The notes: generated from the sequence alone by a model not told the origin. Shown: positions 23,645-36,639, counted from the first letter of the stretch. The stretch: 64,000 bases of DNA from Gautieria morchelliformis (GCA_015179125.1 WHVA01000134.1:124001-188000); one strand, 5' to 3'. A program made the numbers and translations.

Positions 23645-26600
23645 TTAATCAGGCTTCAGCAACACTTCTTTGTATACAATATTAGAAGTTTTGTTCCCCT
23701 CCCCTAAAAGAATATGGACTCTGTTCCAATTAGTGCCTCTTGACACTGCAACATACAACTGTCCATGTGAAAATACCACGTATCGCAAGTCTATGCCTAC
23801 CGTGCCAAGAGACTGCCCTTGAGACTTGTTGATAGTCATGGCAAAGGCCAGCCTGACAGGAAACTGGCGATGCTGGACCTCAAATGGCAATTGGTCTGAG
23901 GTGGGTGTCACTGTCATCCTAGGGATAAATGCAGTCTCTCCTGCAAATGGTCCTGAAATGATCCGCACAAAGAGTACCCTGTTGGTCATATTGATGAGAC
24001 GCAACCTTGTACCATTGCAGAGTCCACGACCAAGGTCAAGATTCCGAAGAAGCATGAGTACCACTCCAGGTTTAAGCCTAAGTTGAGATGGAGGAAGCCC
24101 ACCCATGTTGAGTGAGTTGAGATACTCCACAGGATACACATTGCCATCTTCATTTCCTTTGACTGAGTCTGCACTGGGATAGAGACGCTCCTCCCCAGGG
24201 AATACATTGAGCACCTCAGCATTAACCTCATCCATTTCCATATTGCGAGGGCAAAGGATGGCACGTTCCAAAAAGTATTTGTCTTGGAGTGCCTCCCCAG
24301 TACCAATGTTAGGATAGATAGCTGCAATGAGATCTGACACCTGTGGTCCACAGATCATGTGCTGAGGAAGTGTCAATGAATTGTCCAAAGGGAGATCCTT
24401 TCCCTGACCAACATCAGAGAGCCACTGAGCAAATTGTTCACTCTGGGGATCATGAGGGTGGACTCGCATATTTTGAGTAAGATGGAGGACCTTGACATGA
24501 TGCCACAAAGGAGATCTTTGGATAGAAGCACCCACAATCTCCTCCTTGTTACCTCGAGGAACAACAGGCAGAGTTTGCTGGAAATCTCCACCCCAAGCCA
24601 CAGTAATACCACCAAATGGACGATCTGGACGCTCTAGGACCCTGCAGGTTCTGTTGACAGCTTCAACTACATGACGATGCTGCATAGGCACCTCATCCCA
24701 TATGATCAAATGGACCTGCTTGAGAAGTTCTGCCAATGGTGAGCCTCTTTTGATGTCACATAGAGAACCCTCATGAATCAGAATTGGAATCTTGAGCATA
24801 GCATGTGATGTTCTGCCCCCAATCAGAAGCAATGCTGCAATTCCTGAAGATGCAATGCATAGGACAATAAGACCCCTTCCTCTGATAGAATGAGCCAGGG
24901 TGTTCCAGGTAAAAGCTTTGCCTGTACCACCAGGGCCATTGACAAAGAACAGAAGACCCTCTCCATTTATGGCTGAATGGAGGATCTCATCGTGGACACG
25001 CCTCTGTTCTGCATTAAGCTTGTCAATATTGGTGGCGGCTTTTTCCAGCTCTGTAGCTGGGTCATAGTCCCGCTGCTCAGCTATCCAACGGTTCCCTACC
25101 AATCCCTCCCAGTCCCCCATTATCTGTGGCATATCTGGGAACTCATCCAGAGACTTCCCCCCCTGACGTATGATCTTGTCAATGAGAAAGAGACCAAAGT
25201 CATAGATTTGATCATTGGTAGGATGGTGAATGCCATGCCTATTTTGAAGCTGATACTCCAGGTCATCACAAATACGCTCCTGAAACTCCTCCCAGATTTG
25301 AGCAGGCCGAGCAGGGTTACACCGAAGGAGAATAGTGACAAATAACCTCCTGAGCTGGAAACCTGTTTGTATATGTGCAGCCTCCTGAAGACACTGTGTC
25401 CACTCTGAATCATCTTCTGACAGGCCCCTTGCCAGGCATGCAGCCTTGTAAGTAGGACAAAGGTCACCATCAAATGATCTAAGCTCCTCGAATGACGTTG
25501 CACCTCTGACAACTGTAAGGAGGGTTCGCAAGTAAAAGCGCTCTCCAGAGGCTGGACTTGCAAAATGAAGGCGACCGAGACTGAAACCCAGCTGGCAAGG
25601 TTGCCACCGCTTGGCTTGCTTTTTCCAAACAAAGTGCTCAGGAAATTCCACATAGAGTAGTTCACACGCCTCAGGATATCTGTCATTGGCTTCAAAATAG
25701 GCCATGAGCATGGTCTTAGCATCCGCTGCCCTCTGCCAAGCCATGCCTGGATAGATATGAGGATCAAATATCACATTGTGCTGGCCTGGCAAATGGACTG
25801 GAAGTACCATGACAGGAGGGACCTGAACATGCATTTTATATTCCAGCAGTCTCCAAGCACCTTCATGTGAGCTCACATAGCGTGCATCGAGGTACTGTTT
25901 AACCTCATCCCTCTCCTTATTAATGGTCATTGTGGTCCTGTCAGGCCCCTTGTACATATACTTGTGAATGTACTTGATAGAGCGCACATTGAAAGTGGGT
26001 TCCACATTAATATGGCATTCAAATTCCAAGAGGAGGGTGGGACAATAGGGAACCACGTCGCGGTTGTCCATGATGTTGCCTCTGACATTATGCTGTCTGC
26101 CATCATTAGGACGGCGATACTGTGGATAGCGATCTTCAGTGACAGATGGCACCTCACGAAATTCCTTTGGGAAATGTTTAGAACACTCACCCTCTGTCAT
26201 GCAAGAAGCCCAAGGATGTGCTTGTCCACAGGGGCCATGAGTCATTAGATCACAAACTAATTTGTAGAGCCTTGGATGCTCTTGCTGATCAGGAAAGACA
26301 GCCCAAACCAAAGCATCCACAGCTTCCGGTGTCCTGATCTTATCCGCCTCTTTAAACCCTATGAGAAGGTGCATATGAGGGAGCCCCCGCTTCTGGAATT
26401 CAATCACATGGACACGTGCAACTGTGCGACCAAGGATACCATCCTTCATGATACGTTTGATCAATTGCTCCTTCTTGAGATGAAAAACCCTTGCAACCAA
26501 GTCAGGACGATCACTGGGAGTCTGGCCTGGCTTGAGAGCATCTTTGATTTCTTTCCACTGGGAGTTTGCTGTCATTGTCACAAAGACATCTGCTGGACCA

Positions 26601-28545
26601 TGCTTCCTAGTGATTGCCATTGAATTTTGAAAATTCTCATTCATATCCCTGGCGCTCCCAGTAAATGTAGCAGGCAAGATGACCTTTTGTCCCAAGTTAG
26701 CTGGATTGGCCTGATTGTCCTCAGGTCCAAATGTATCAATCATCTGATTGTAGACCTCAGCTCGCAGCTCATGTTGGTGGTATTTGATCCAATTTAGCTT
26801 CTGCTGTTCAGTCACATCCACAATGTATCCTGAAAGAGCTTGCCAGCCAGGAAGAGAGTTTCAGCTTCACCCTCCCTTGGAAAAAGACGATAACGATAGT
26901 ATTTTGAAATGGTCACACGCCTGTCACTTGAAGGGTCCTCCTCCTCCTCCTCCTCCTGGCCTTGTCGTGGAAGAGCTTGGTCTATCCGTGGAATGTCCCA
27001 ATCCTAGCCTGATTCACCTCTGGGAAAGAGAAGGACATAGTGTAGTGGCGCATACAAACATGTTCGGCCTGAATTCGTCGCAGTTCTCCACCTCTAAGCT
27101 GAATGACAATGTCTCTAGTGCCTCCAGGCACACCTTCTCCAGGGAGCACAATGGCAATCTCATCCGCTGTAGGAATATTATATCTTCTCTGGTCTGTATG
27201 TGCTCTGTAGGTGAGTCTGGCCTCCACAGTCAACCTATCTGGCTGGTTCCTAAGCCTTTCCATCACCTGCTGATAGATTGGAACCAATGGATTGTGAGCC
27301 TGCATCATTTCCTGGAGGTCACTTAAAACATCTGAATCCAAAGGATCAAAACTGTTATTGGCCTCCCTACGTCGCAAAGCCTCTGCTGGATCATAAAAGT
27401 AGAGCTGCGCATAGCTGGGTGCCCTATCCTGACCCTGAGTAGGAAGAAGAGCGCCATGAATATGATAGAGGACTCCCTGAATTTTGAAGACATATGGCCC
27501 AGGTCTATTCACGACCGTGTCATCTATGTTCACTCCCACAGAGACGAATGCCAGTGCAGCATTATAGTTCCGAATCTTTTCCCTAAACTGTTTGCCACGC
27601 CTGGCTTGGATGACCAAAAGAGTCTTTAGTGGTTCTGGAGGTTCCATCAACAATTCAAGGTGTATCTGGCCCTTTGAACAACATATACCAAATTTGGGCT
27701 CAGCAATGGTAGAGTCGGACAGACGCTCTGCCTTCCAATGCCATGCTTTACATTTTGGACATTTGTCATCCATAGCACCAAGGTCATGAGGTGCAATCTG
27801 TTGTTCAATCAAAGGGTGACGTGCTAGCGGAAGGTTTCTTAAAGGCATTGGTGGAGGCGGTGGAAGTGGAGGGGGCTGAGGAGGAGCAGGTGGATGCAGA
27901 GGGTGTGGAGGCACAGGGGGCACAGGGGCAACAGGAGGCACAGGTTGTTGTGGAGCAGGCTGATGAGGCAGTGGAAGTGGAGGGCCCGAGGATGAGCAGG
28001 TGGATGTGGAGGCTGTGGAGCACAGGTCGTTGTAGTGCAGGCTGCTGCTGGAGTGACATTTGATTTGGGAGAGGTTCAGGGTTTGGATTCAATGCCTGTG
28101 CAAGTCGTCGTGGCCGTCCTCGATGTGGCAGAGGCATAGGATTGATATTAGCAGCCTGGGCCCGCAATAGAGCTACAGCTGCAGAGCCTATAGGGACAGG
28201 AGGAGGTGCTGCCTGGGCCTGTCTTTGACCCACAGGTGCAAGAGGCATATCAGCTAACTGTTCCTGTATGGCACGTACAGCATCCCGAGGACTTAGATCA
28301 GGTGGAATGGCATTTGAAGCTCCAGCCACAGAAGGCCAAGGAATTGCATTGTCCTGAGGGAGTAGAGGTCGAGGAAATGGCTGAGGAGGTGGAGGGTCAG
28401 GATTTCAAAGATGTTCTTCAGCTGCAGCGAGAACCCTATCCCGACGACGCATAGAAGGGGACGTCATTGGCAACCGCTGCTGACGCTCCAGAGCACGCTC
28501 CTCCTGCCTATCACGCTCTGGTGTAGAGGGCTCCCTTGAATTACA
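23645..28545 (-). pseudogene. Helitron Rep-Pif1 helicase (H1), frameshifted
   Basis: Rolling-circle replication initiator fused to a Pif1-family helicase. Order from the right: Pro-rich N-terminus (~28545-27850), zinc-finger-like segment (CPKCKAWHW), the Helitron-like N domain (YNIPTADEIAIVLPG), the Rep domain with its His pair (RGLPHMHLLIGF, ~26380) and tyrosine region (IKYIHKYMYKG, ~25960), then helicase motifs GPGGTGKA, LIIWDEVPMQ, GGDFQQTLP and a C-terminal NKSQGQSLGTVG. The last 1058 codons (26821-23645) are uninterrupted. Upstream the frame breaks near 27940 and 27045, a TAG follows, and a one-base loss near 26830 separates LFQD from IVDV. The Walker A motif ends GKA instead of GKS/GKT. 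Not functional as it stands. Confidence 0.85.
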
Positions 28546-28619
28546 GTCAGTTTCAAATCAAGCCAATATATATATATATAATATAAAGGATACTCACATT
28601 TTCACAATGACTGTAGCTC

Positions 28620-28930
28620 ACGGCCAACAATAGGGGATACCAGGGAGGCAGTCAATGTCCACCTAAACCGTCTAAACCTAATGTGTGCCACCAAACCAAT
28701 CCCAGTTCACAGACCACACTGGCTATCAGAGTTATAACTCTGGCCGGAATCAAACTGCAATGCAAGCTCACACTGCGCAATCCAACCAACCAACCAAACA
28801 AATCCACCACAGATACCAGTGAGGTGGTCAATCCGCCTAAATCCAATGTGCACCACCAAACCAATCTTAGTCCACAGACCACACTGGAGTTGCAACTCTG
28901 GCCAGAATCAAACGGCAATGCAGGAGAGTA
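28620..28930. repeat. two ~180-bp direct repeats in H1
   Basis: Units beginning GATACCAG (28636 and 28811) share ACCACCAAACCAATC and CACAGACCACACTGG. Non-coding; they lie between the helicase N-terminus and the 150-bp repeats. Confidence 0.7.
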
Positions 28931-29449
28931 TGCCAGTCCACGATACAACCAACTGACCACACCAACTGCTCTAGGAAGGTCAGATATTAGCACAGCACAG
29001 AGCACACCAAAAACCAAGGAGAGAATCTAAAACATTAGCTTGAAAATCCAACATATGCATTGCAAAACCTTACCAAATAGCTGCAGGGCTTGACTGAAAG
29101 AAATAGCAAATCAGTCAGGGACCAAGCCCAAATAGGCCCCAAAAAGGCAAAGTTCCATGAGAATTAGACCATACCTAAGGAATGACAGACTGAAGAACAG
29201 ATCTGGCATAAAGAAGTCAAATTGTGGCTGAAAAAGCGATATTAAACAACAAAAAATACCAGAAGGAAACAACTATAATTACCAGAGGGATTGCAGATAT
29301 AAATACTTAAAATAGCAAATACAGTAGCATAACACTCACCAGAATGGGGGAGCAATATCCAGGTAGGATGGGCAGTAGTTACAGGACCAAAGTCAACTGC
29401 AAAGAGCCTAAAAAATGCCAAAAAAAGCGAAAATATAAGAAATAAAAAC

Positions 29450-29990
29450 ATAACAAAAATAAAGAAAGGCAGATACAGTAGCATAAAACTGACCTGCAAT
29501 GGAAGACGGGAGGGAGGCAGTGAGAGGAGAAACCTGGGGTGAAAAAAGGTCAAAAAAAGCGAAAATAAAATGAAGAAATAACAATAATAAAAAAAGGCCA
29601 AAAAAGCGAAAATTAATGGAAAAGAAGACACACCAGGGGCAGGGACAGCAGCCAGGAATGGATGGAGGCACGGAGAGGAGAAACCTGGGGTGAAAAAAAG
29701 TCAAAAAAAGTGGAAATAAATGAAGAAATAACAATAATAAAAAAAGGCCAAAAAAGCGAAAATTAATGGAAAAGAAGACACACCAGGGGCAGGGAAGACA
29801 GCCAGGAATGGATGGAGGCAAGGAGAGGAGAAACCTGGGGTGAAAAAAAGTCAAAAAAAGCGAAAATAAATGAAGAAATGACAATAATAAAAAAAGGCCA
29901 AAAAAGCGAAAATTAATGGAAAGGAAGACACACCAGGGACAGGGACAGCAGCCAGGAGTGGATGGAGGCAAGGGGAGGAGAAACCTGGGG
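29450..29990. repeat. ~150-bp tandem repeats in H1
   Basis: At least three copies (GCGAAAATTAATGGAAAAG at ~29606, ~29756 and ~29906), with another part at 30715-30835 beyond the inserted solo LTR. Related, more divergent units occur in H2 (32930-33660). Because the period is a multiple of three, a 187-codon hydrophobic frame (29971-29408, minus) survives through it; I regard that as a by-product. Confidence 0.85.
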
Positions 29991-29997
29991 TGAAAAA

Positions 29998-30707
29998 TGT
30001 TACAATTCCAACATCATACACATTCCCACTCCATATATCCCCATTCCCCCTGCCCAGAACCCATATCATAAACCGTGCCACTAATCATCAGTCCACCCCT
30101 CGAACGCACACATCTCCACTCGCTACACCACAACGCCCCGCCGGTCCACGAGTATACAGACGATGCAGCCATCAGCGGATCCGCCCCCGAACCCCGAGAC
30201 CGAGACGCCCCCACGGATCAGTAGTACGATCGTTCCATCACACGCTCCACTTCGTATAGACGCGTTCCGATTCTGATAGTTTTCGATCGCTCGTTTCCAT
30301 CACCCCTTCCCCACATACCACACATTCCTTATGTCCATTTCATACGACTCCTTTCCTATTCGACAAGTAGAATACACGTGCATAACAGCAGCCGGCACTC
30401 CAACCCCCGTAGCACATGCCTCGTACATCCATCCACCGGCGCCGGTAACATCTCTTTTGACTTAGCGTGTTACACACTGGGGATAAAAGCTGTCATATGT
30501 ATAGTAGAAGATCAGTCAATCAAACTCATTATCCCCAGACATAGTTACTCGGCTTGGATATTATTCTCCTACAACGCATACATCTCACCGCTCACATATC
30601 CCACACGATTCGCTCACATTGGAGCAATCATACACTCGATTCGACTTCACGTTGAAGTCTGAATTATAACGCCTTCCTATCTAAAAACTCGACTCTTATT
30701 CCTCACA
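29998..30707. repeat. probable solo LTR (710 bp) in H1
   Basis: Begins TGTTACAATTCC and ends TTCCTCACA, and interrupts the 150-bp repeat precisely, with AAAAA on both sides. The A-rich site makes the target duplication weak evidence, but the repeat context resumes on the far side. No coding sequence is seen within. Confidence 0.55.
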
Positions 30708-31134
30708 AAAAAAAGTCAAAAAAAGCTAAAATAATGAAGAAATAACAATAATAAAAAAAGGCCAAAAAAGCGAAAATTAATGGAAAGGAAGACACACCAG
30801 GGGCAGGGATGACAGCCAGGAATGGATGGAGGCAAGGAGAGACAGGCAGGAGGCAGAGACAGCCCGTAGCAGACACAGAGAAGGCCAGTAGCAGACAGAG
30901 AGAGAGCAGGCTGCGCAGCTAGGAACGGCGCTCGCGGCTGCGCCGCTCACGTTCAAACTCAGCAAATTACGTAACATTATTATGTAAAACACCCACAACC
31001 ACCCTTCCAGCAACTTTATACTATAGACTAGCCAATAGACCCGTGCTTCGCACCAGGTTAGTTAAGTAAGGTTAACATTGCACAGGGGTAGTCAATAGTA
31101 TTACAGAATTATTTGGTGAAATGAAACTACATAT

Positions 31135-31300
31135 TTAATCAGGCTTTAGCAGCACCTGTTTGTATAAAATATTAGATGTTGTGTTCCCTTCCCTAAAGAA
31201 CATGGACTCTGTTACAATTAGTGCAACATAAAACTGTCCATGTGAAAATACTGCATATCGCAAGTCAATTCCTACTGTGGCCCTGCGCTGCACACCAGGA
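31135..31300 (-). pseudogene. helicase C-terminal fragment in H2
   Basis: Encodes GIDLRYAVFSHGQFYVAL and a C-terminus NILYKQVLLKPD that matches the end of the H1 helicase (NIVYKEVLLKPD). Only the 3' tail remains, consistent with internal deletion of an autonomous ancestor. Confidence 0.8.
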
Positions 31301-31610
31301 TGTGGCACAGCACTGGGTAGGGACTGCCAGGGACCCATTGGATGTGAATGCACTGGGACCACTGCTAGGGTGGATACCTGTGGCTAGGTCAAACACATTG
31401 GGTAAATAAAACTTGGAATAAGTACAATTATTTGGATAAGTAAAACATATCTTATCACAATTGAAAGTAGCTCTAAGTAATGCATCAGGGTAGGTAATGT
31501 CTCCACCCATGTCTCCCATGTCTGTGTGCCCCTCATGGGTAGCATGTCCCTATGTATGGCATGTGTTCCCAGAGTGTAGTGTGTCCTGCAAGTATAGTGT
31601 GCGTAGCATG

Positions 31611-32280
31611 TGTTATGACTGTGCATTTCCGACTTCCAACACTCAGTTCCACTCAAATTCCAACCCTCTGATAATTCCAACATGACACCCATTGTTTTAT
31701 TCCTTTGTTCTTTCGACTCTATTACTCGAACCCACCGGACTCGCCTCGCAGCACAGCAAGACCATCTGTCCGGCCCCTTTGGAGTCTCATTGTTTCTTTA
31801 TCTCAGATATACTTTCCGACCCCTTGTTCTTTTGCCATTGTTCTACCCTACCCTGCACTCCCCTTGAAGTCCCCTTGTTCCCAATTAGTTAATTATCCTG
31901 TATGTCTATCTGACTTCCGCTCCCTCCAGAATTTGCTTAGTACCACACCATTACATGTTGTCTCAGCTCTTTGTATAAAAGCCCCTCATGTATGCTCATT
32001 ATTCTGCAATCAGATAATTGCCTTCGATACATGATTTCCTTCGCTGTATCTCCTGTTCTTAGCACAGTGAGTTTTGCAAGACCTCTGTCTCTCCGCCTCC
32101 CACCTTCCACCTTCTGACTCAGTTTCCAACTCAAGTTCTGACTTCTGTTTAGTTTGATACATTCCGACTTCCGACTCACGATCCGAAATACTTAGGAGGA
32201 TAGTTCATTGGGGGTGCAACATATAAGTTGAAGCTGTTGTCCTTTCTAGTTCCGACTTGCGGAAATATTGATACATACCA
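31611..32280. repeat. solo LTR (family sL1) in H2
   Basis: 670 bp, starts TGTTATGACTG, ends GATACATACCA, flanked by GCATG (31606-31610 and 32281-32285). Homologous to the solo LTRs in H3 and H6. It contains a TTTGTATAAAAG box (~31972). Confidence 0.85.
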
Positions 32281-32560
32281 GCATGTCACCATGCATAGCA
32301 TGTCCCCCAAGTGTAGCATGTTCCCCATGTGTAGTGTGTTCCCCATGTGTAAAGTGTTCCCCATGTGTAGTGTGTCTCCCAAGTATATCATATGTATTAT
32401 GTCCCTTGTGTGTAGCATGTCCCCATGTGTAGCATATCCCCCATGCACAGCATGTCCCCCAAGTATATCATGTGTAGCATGTCCCTTGAGTGTAGCATGT
32501 CACCCAAGTATAGTGTGCATAGCATGTCCCTTGTTTGTAGTATGTCCCCATATGTAATAT
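32281..32560. repeat. minisatellite in H2
   Basis: Irregular tandem units of ~17-20 bp of the type AGCATGTCCCCCATGTGT. Same family as the arrays in H3, H4, H6 and H7. Confidence 0.8.
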
Positions 32561-34206
32561 AACTCTAAGAGCCTAAAAGCGAACTTATTGTAGGTGCAGA
32601 GAAAATAAATAAATGTCAGAGGGTTTACAATGGATAATAGAGCAATAGACTTATCTTTTTCAAGCAGAGGCTGTTGTCATTAATTTTTAGCAAAGTCAAA
32701 GAAATTTTTTGATATCTATTTTGACAAATATACAGTATATATATACATAAAATAAAATAAAATAAAAAATAACATAACAATTAAAAAAAAAGAGAATATG
32801 ATCCTAATAAATATAAAAAAAGAAGCAGATATGAGAGCAAGAAACATACCACTTGCAGCCATGACACACAGGAATGGTGGGAGCTCTGAACCTGCGCTAG
32901 AAAAAAAAAAAAAAAAAAAAAGAGGATAAAAAGTGCAAAATTATTGCAAGACAGAAGAAAACACAGACCTGAGGCAGTGATAATGATCAAGAAAGGTGGG
33001 ATCCAATAAGAGGAGCAGCTTATGGTGGAAAGAAATCAAAAAGTGGTTAAAAAAGTGAAAATGTTGGTAGAAATACCATGGATAGAAGCTGATCCTAATA
33101 AATGTCAAAACAACACAAATATTATAGCAGGACACACACCAGATGCAGCAATAGCAGACAGGACAGGGGAAGCACTGAGAGGAGGAACCTGGGCTGAAAA
33201 TATGGCAAAAAGAGGATAAAAAAGCGAAAATTAGTGGAAGAAATGACAGATATGATAAGGAAAGAACACACACAGGAGGCAGTAGTGATGACCAAGAAAG
33301 GTGGAGGCAATCAGAGGAGCAACCTAAGCTGAAAAGAAGTCAAAACGTGATTAAAAAAGCGAAAATTATAGCAAGAAATAGCAATATTTACCATGGAGAG
33401 AAGCTGATTATAATAAATATCAAACCAGGATAGCAAGACACATACCAGATGCAGCAATATCAGACAGGCAAGGTGGGAGGCAGTGAGAGAGGGGGCTGAA
33501 AAGAAGACAAAAAGGGGATAAAAAGCGAAATTTATTGGAAGAAATGATAGTTATGATAGGAAAAAACACACCAGAGCCAGTAATTACCATCCAGAAAGGT
33601 GGGAGGCAATGAGAGGAGCAGCCTAGGGTGAAAAGAAGTGAAAAGAGTATAAAAAAGCGAAAGTATTAACAATAGTTACCTGAGGGGGCTGTAGAGAGAT
33701 AGACAGCCCTAATAACAGACACAGAGAGAGCTAGTAGCAGACAGAGAGAGCCTGCAGCAGACAAAGATCCAGCAGCAGACACAGAGATCCAGCAGCAGAC
33801 ACAGAGATCCAGCAGCAGACAGACAGATCCAGCAGGCACAGAGACAGTGGGCAGGAGAGCCAGAGGTTGCCAGCAGTTGAGCCAGAGGAAATGCCAGCAG
33901 GAGGATTGAGGCAAGGTGGGTGCGCGCGCAGTAGCGTTGGACGCGAACAGGTCACGTGACCAGGAATGCTGCTTGGTCACTCGCGGCTGCGCCGCTCGCG
34001 TTCAAACTCCGCAAATTACGTAACATTATTACATAAAACACCCACAACCACCCTTCCAGCAACTTTATACTATAGACTAGGTGGATACCCGCGCTTCACG
34101 CGGGGGTGCAAGTCAAACGCATCCGTAAGGTCAAATGCATCAGCAAGGTCAAACACATTGGGTGAATCAAACTTGGGATAAGTCAAACACATTCCAAGGT
34201 AGGTAA

Positions 34207-34894
34207 TGTTATGACCATACTGGTTGACCAACTCCAGTACCTCCACACCTCCTCCAACTCTATTCCGCAACATCCTCACTTTGACCTTTTGATCCCCTTG
34301 TTCTTTCCTATTCACATGCTTCCCCCTATGCCTCTATTCACCGGCCTTCCGTACTCAACTGTCAGCACAGCAAGTCTGGATCATCAGAAGTTCCATTTGT
34401 TTTGCTATCAATTAGACCTACACACCCCTTGTTCTTTTGCCCATTGTTCTTAGTTCTACCCTGCACCCCCTGGTAGTTCCTCTTGTTCCACATTAGTTAC
34501 TTACTCCATGTATCCTAGTGACTTTCGCTTGCACTGGAATTGCTTACCTCTCTACCTTCTGACATATTGTCTCAGCTCTTTGTATAAAACCCAGTCACGT
34601 ATGCCTCTGTTCTACAATCAGATAATCAACTTTAATATGTGACTCCCTTTGCACTGTTTCCTATTCTTAGCACAGCAAGTACTTGCAAGGGCGCCGCCTC
34701 TCTGACCTCCATCTTCCAACTTGATTTCTGATATCCAACTTCACTTAATTCTTGAACCCTTACCTCTTCAGTTATAATACTTGACCTCTTCCAACTTCCG
34801 ATCTCCAATCTCCAAAATACTTAGGATGATAGTTGGGGGCGCAACATATAAGTTGAAGCCGCAGTCCTTTTAGAGCCAAACCCGATACATAACA
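34207..34894. repeat. solo LTR (sL1) in H3
   Basis: 688 bp, TGTTATGACC to GATACATAACA, flanked by GGTAA (34202-34206 and 34895-34899). H6 has the same insertion at the same site, and H2 carries the matching empty site (31493-31497). Confidence 0.92.
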
Positions 34895-34929
34895 GGTAAT
34901 GACTCTACACATTTCTCCCATGTCTGTGT

Positions 34930-35660
34930 GTCCCCTACCTCATGTGTAGCATGTCCTCACCTGTAGTGTGTCATCACACTTCATCTGTCCTCACACATAT
35001 CGCATCCTCACACGTAGCGTGTCCTCACAGGTGGCATGTCCCCACATGTACTGTGTCCCCAAGTATAGTGTGCATAGTGTGTCCCTCAAGTATAGTGTGT
35101 GTAGTGTGTCCCTTGTTTGTAATGTGTCCCTAAGTATAGTGTGCATAGTGTGTCCCCAAATGTAGCATGTCCCTAAATTAGAGCATGTGTGTCCCCCATG
35201 CATAGCGTATCCACATGGGTAGCATCTCCGTACACATAGTGTGTGTAGCCTCTACCTCAAGTATAGTGTGCAAAGTGTGTCCCCCATGCATAACATGTCC
35301 CCGAAGGATAGCATGTGCAGAATGTCCCTTGTTTGTAGTGTTTTCCCCTGTAGGGCGTCCCTTGTTCGTAACGTGTCCCCCAAGCATAGTGTGTCCTCAC
35401 ATATAATGTGCACATCCTCATGCATAGCGTGCATGTGCCCATGCATAGCCTGTGTGTCCCCATGCATAGCATGCTTGTCCCCACGCATAACATGCATGTC
35501 TCCACTCATAACATGCGTGTCTCCACGCATAACATGTGTCTCCATGCATAACATGCATGTCCCCATGCATAGCGTGCGTGTCCCCATGCATAGTGTGTGT
35601 AGCATGCCCCTCAAGTATAGCATGCATAGCATGTCCTAATGGCATGTGTAGCATATCCCC
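34930..35660. repeat. minisatellite in H3 (17-21-bp units)
   Basis: The first part has ~17-bp units (GTGTCCCTCAAGTATAGT type). From 35400 the units are 21 bp and built on TCCCCATGCATAACATGC. Open frames running through it on both strands are by-products of the repeat. Confidence 0.9.
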
Positions 35661-35689
35661 AAGGGCCTCAAAGTGAAGAAAGCAGAGGC

Positions 35690-36060
35690 TGTTACTACTT
35701 ATTAACTTTTAGCAAGCTCAGGGACCTGGATCAATATCTATTTTGTGACATATACAGACATAAATAAAATAGTCAAGGAAAGCATATTTAAGCAGCTGCT
35801 GTTATTAATAAAGGCAGGATTATCTATTTTTGAAAAAATGTCAAGAAAATGTCCAGTACATGTAAGCTGAAGCTGTTATTAATTTTAGCAAAGTTAGGGT
35901 TATCTATTTTTCGAAAATGTCAAAAAAAATGCACTGTACATTTAACCTGGAGCTGTTGTCAATTTTCACAAAGTCAGGATAATTTATTGATATCTATTTG
36001 CGAAAAAATGTCAAAAAAGTACAGTACATTGAAGCAGAAGCTGGGATTAATGCCCAGCCA
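35690..36060. repeat. ~85-bp repeat block in H3
   Basis: Diverged tandem units contain TTAGCAAAGTCAGGAT, ATTGATATCTATTT, CGAAAAAATGTCAAAAAA and TGTACAGTACATT. The same monomer occurs in H4 (37730-37880, 38240-38600), H6 (47280-47530) and H7 (49700-50190). Confidence 0.8.
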
Positions 36061-36639
36061 AAGCCAGGGAAGCCCAGAGACTGACAGAGAAACCCAGAGC
36101 CCAGCCAAAGCCATAGTAAGCCAGCCACCAGTATAGCCAGAGAAGGAGTGCCTGGCAGCCTTACAGTAAATAAAACAACAAAACAAACCACATTTAAAAG
36201 TAGAACCTATCATCATTAATTTTAGAGGAAACTTATTGATGTCAATTTTCGAAAAAACCCTAAATATATATATATATATAAATCCTTTTTTTTAGCAGTC
36301 TTCGGATTTTATTTAAATCTATTTTCGAACAAAATCACCAAAATATAATGCACATGTGACAATACTATGATGAAAAAAAAAGAACTAATAAAATTACAAA
36401 CACAAATAAAATAAAATACATGGCAATGCATTAAACAAAAGATATTACCTACCAATAGAAAGCCAGCCAAGCAATAGACAGGCAGCCAGCTAAAGGAGGA
36501 GACAGCACCCAGAGCAGACAGCAGACAGAGCACAGAGCAGACAGCACAGAGCAGACAGCACAGAGCAGACAGAGCGCATAGCAGACAGCAGACAGAGGAA
36601 GCACCGGTTGGGCAGGTTCCTGGCGTTCCATCCAGGCCA

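Larger units (their letters stand above)
23517..31027 (-). mobile_element. Helitron H1 (family B, full length, 7.5 kb)
   Basis: On the minus strand it starts TCTATAGTATAAAGTTGC (plus 31027 leftwards) and ends with a hairpin around GAA (plus ~23527-23548) followed by CTAG (plus 23517-23520). The flank at 23516 is A, i.e. T on the minus strand, as expected for insertion between A and T. It contains a Rep-helicase gene, 150-bp tandem repeats (29450-29990), a ~180-bp repeat pair (28620-28930) and a probable solo LTR (29998-30707). Its 5' end directly abuts H2. Confidence 0.9.
31028..34076 (-). mobile_element. Helitron H2 (family B, non-autonomous, 3.05 kb)
   Basis: Same termini as H1 (CTAG at 31028-31031 with the GTGCTTCGCAC hairpin; 5' end identical for ~40 bp up to 34076). 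It keeps a truncated 3' piece of the helicase gene (31135-31300; DLRYAVFSHGQFYVA ... LLKPD) and the ~150-bp 5' end, but its middle is chimeric: 31381-31500 matches the 3' region of H3/H6. It also holds a solo LTR, a minisatellite (32281-32560), diverged 150-bp units and CAGCAGACACAGAGATC repeats (33720-33830). Confidence 0.9.

Noticed and set aside
29408..29971. 187-codon hydrophobic protein, possible membrane protein
   Set aside because: It arises from the 150-bp repeat whose period is a multiple of three, and has no homology I recognise.
30777..31013. Minus-strand frame near the H1 5' end as a Helitron gene
   Set aside because: Lies in CAG-rich repeat and 5' module sequence shared by non-autonomous copies. 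No conserved protein content.
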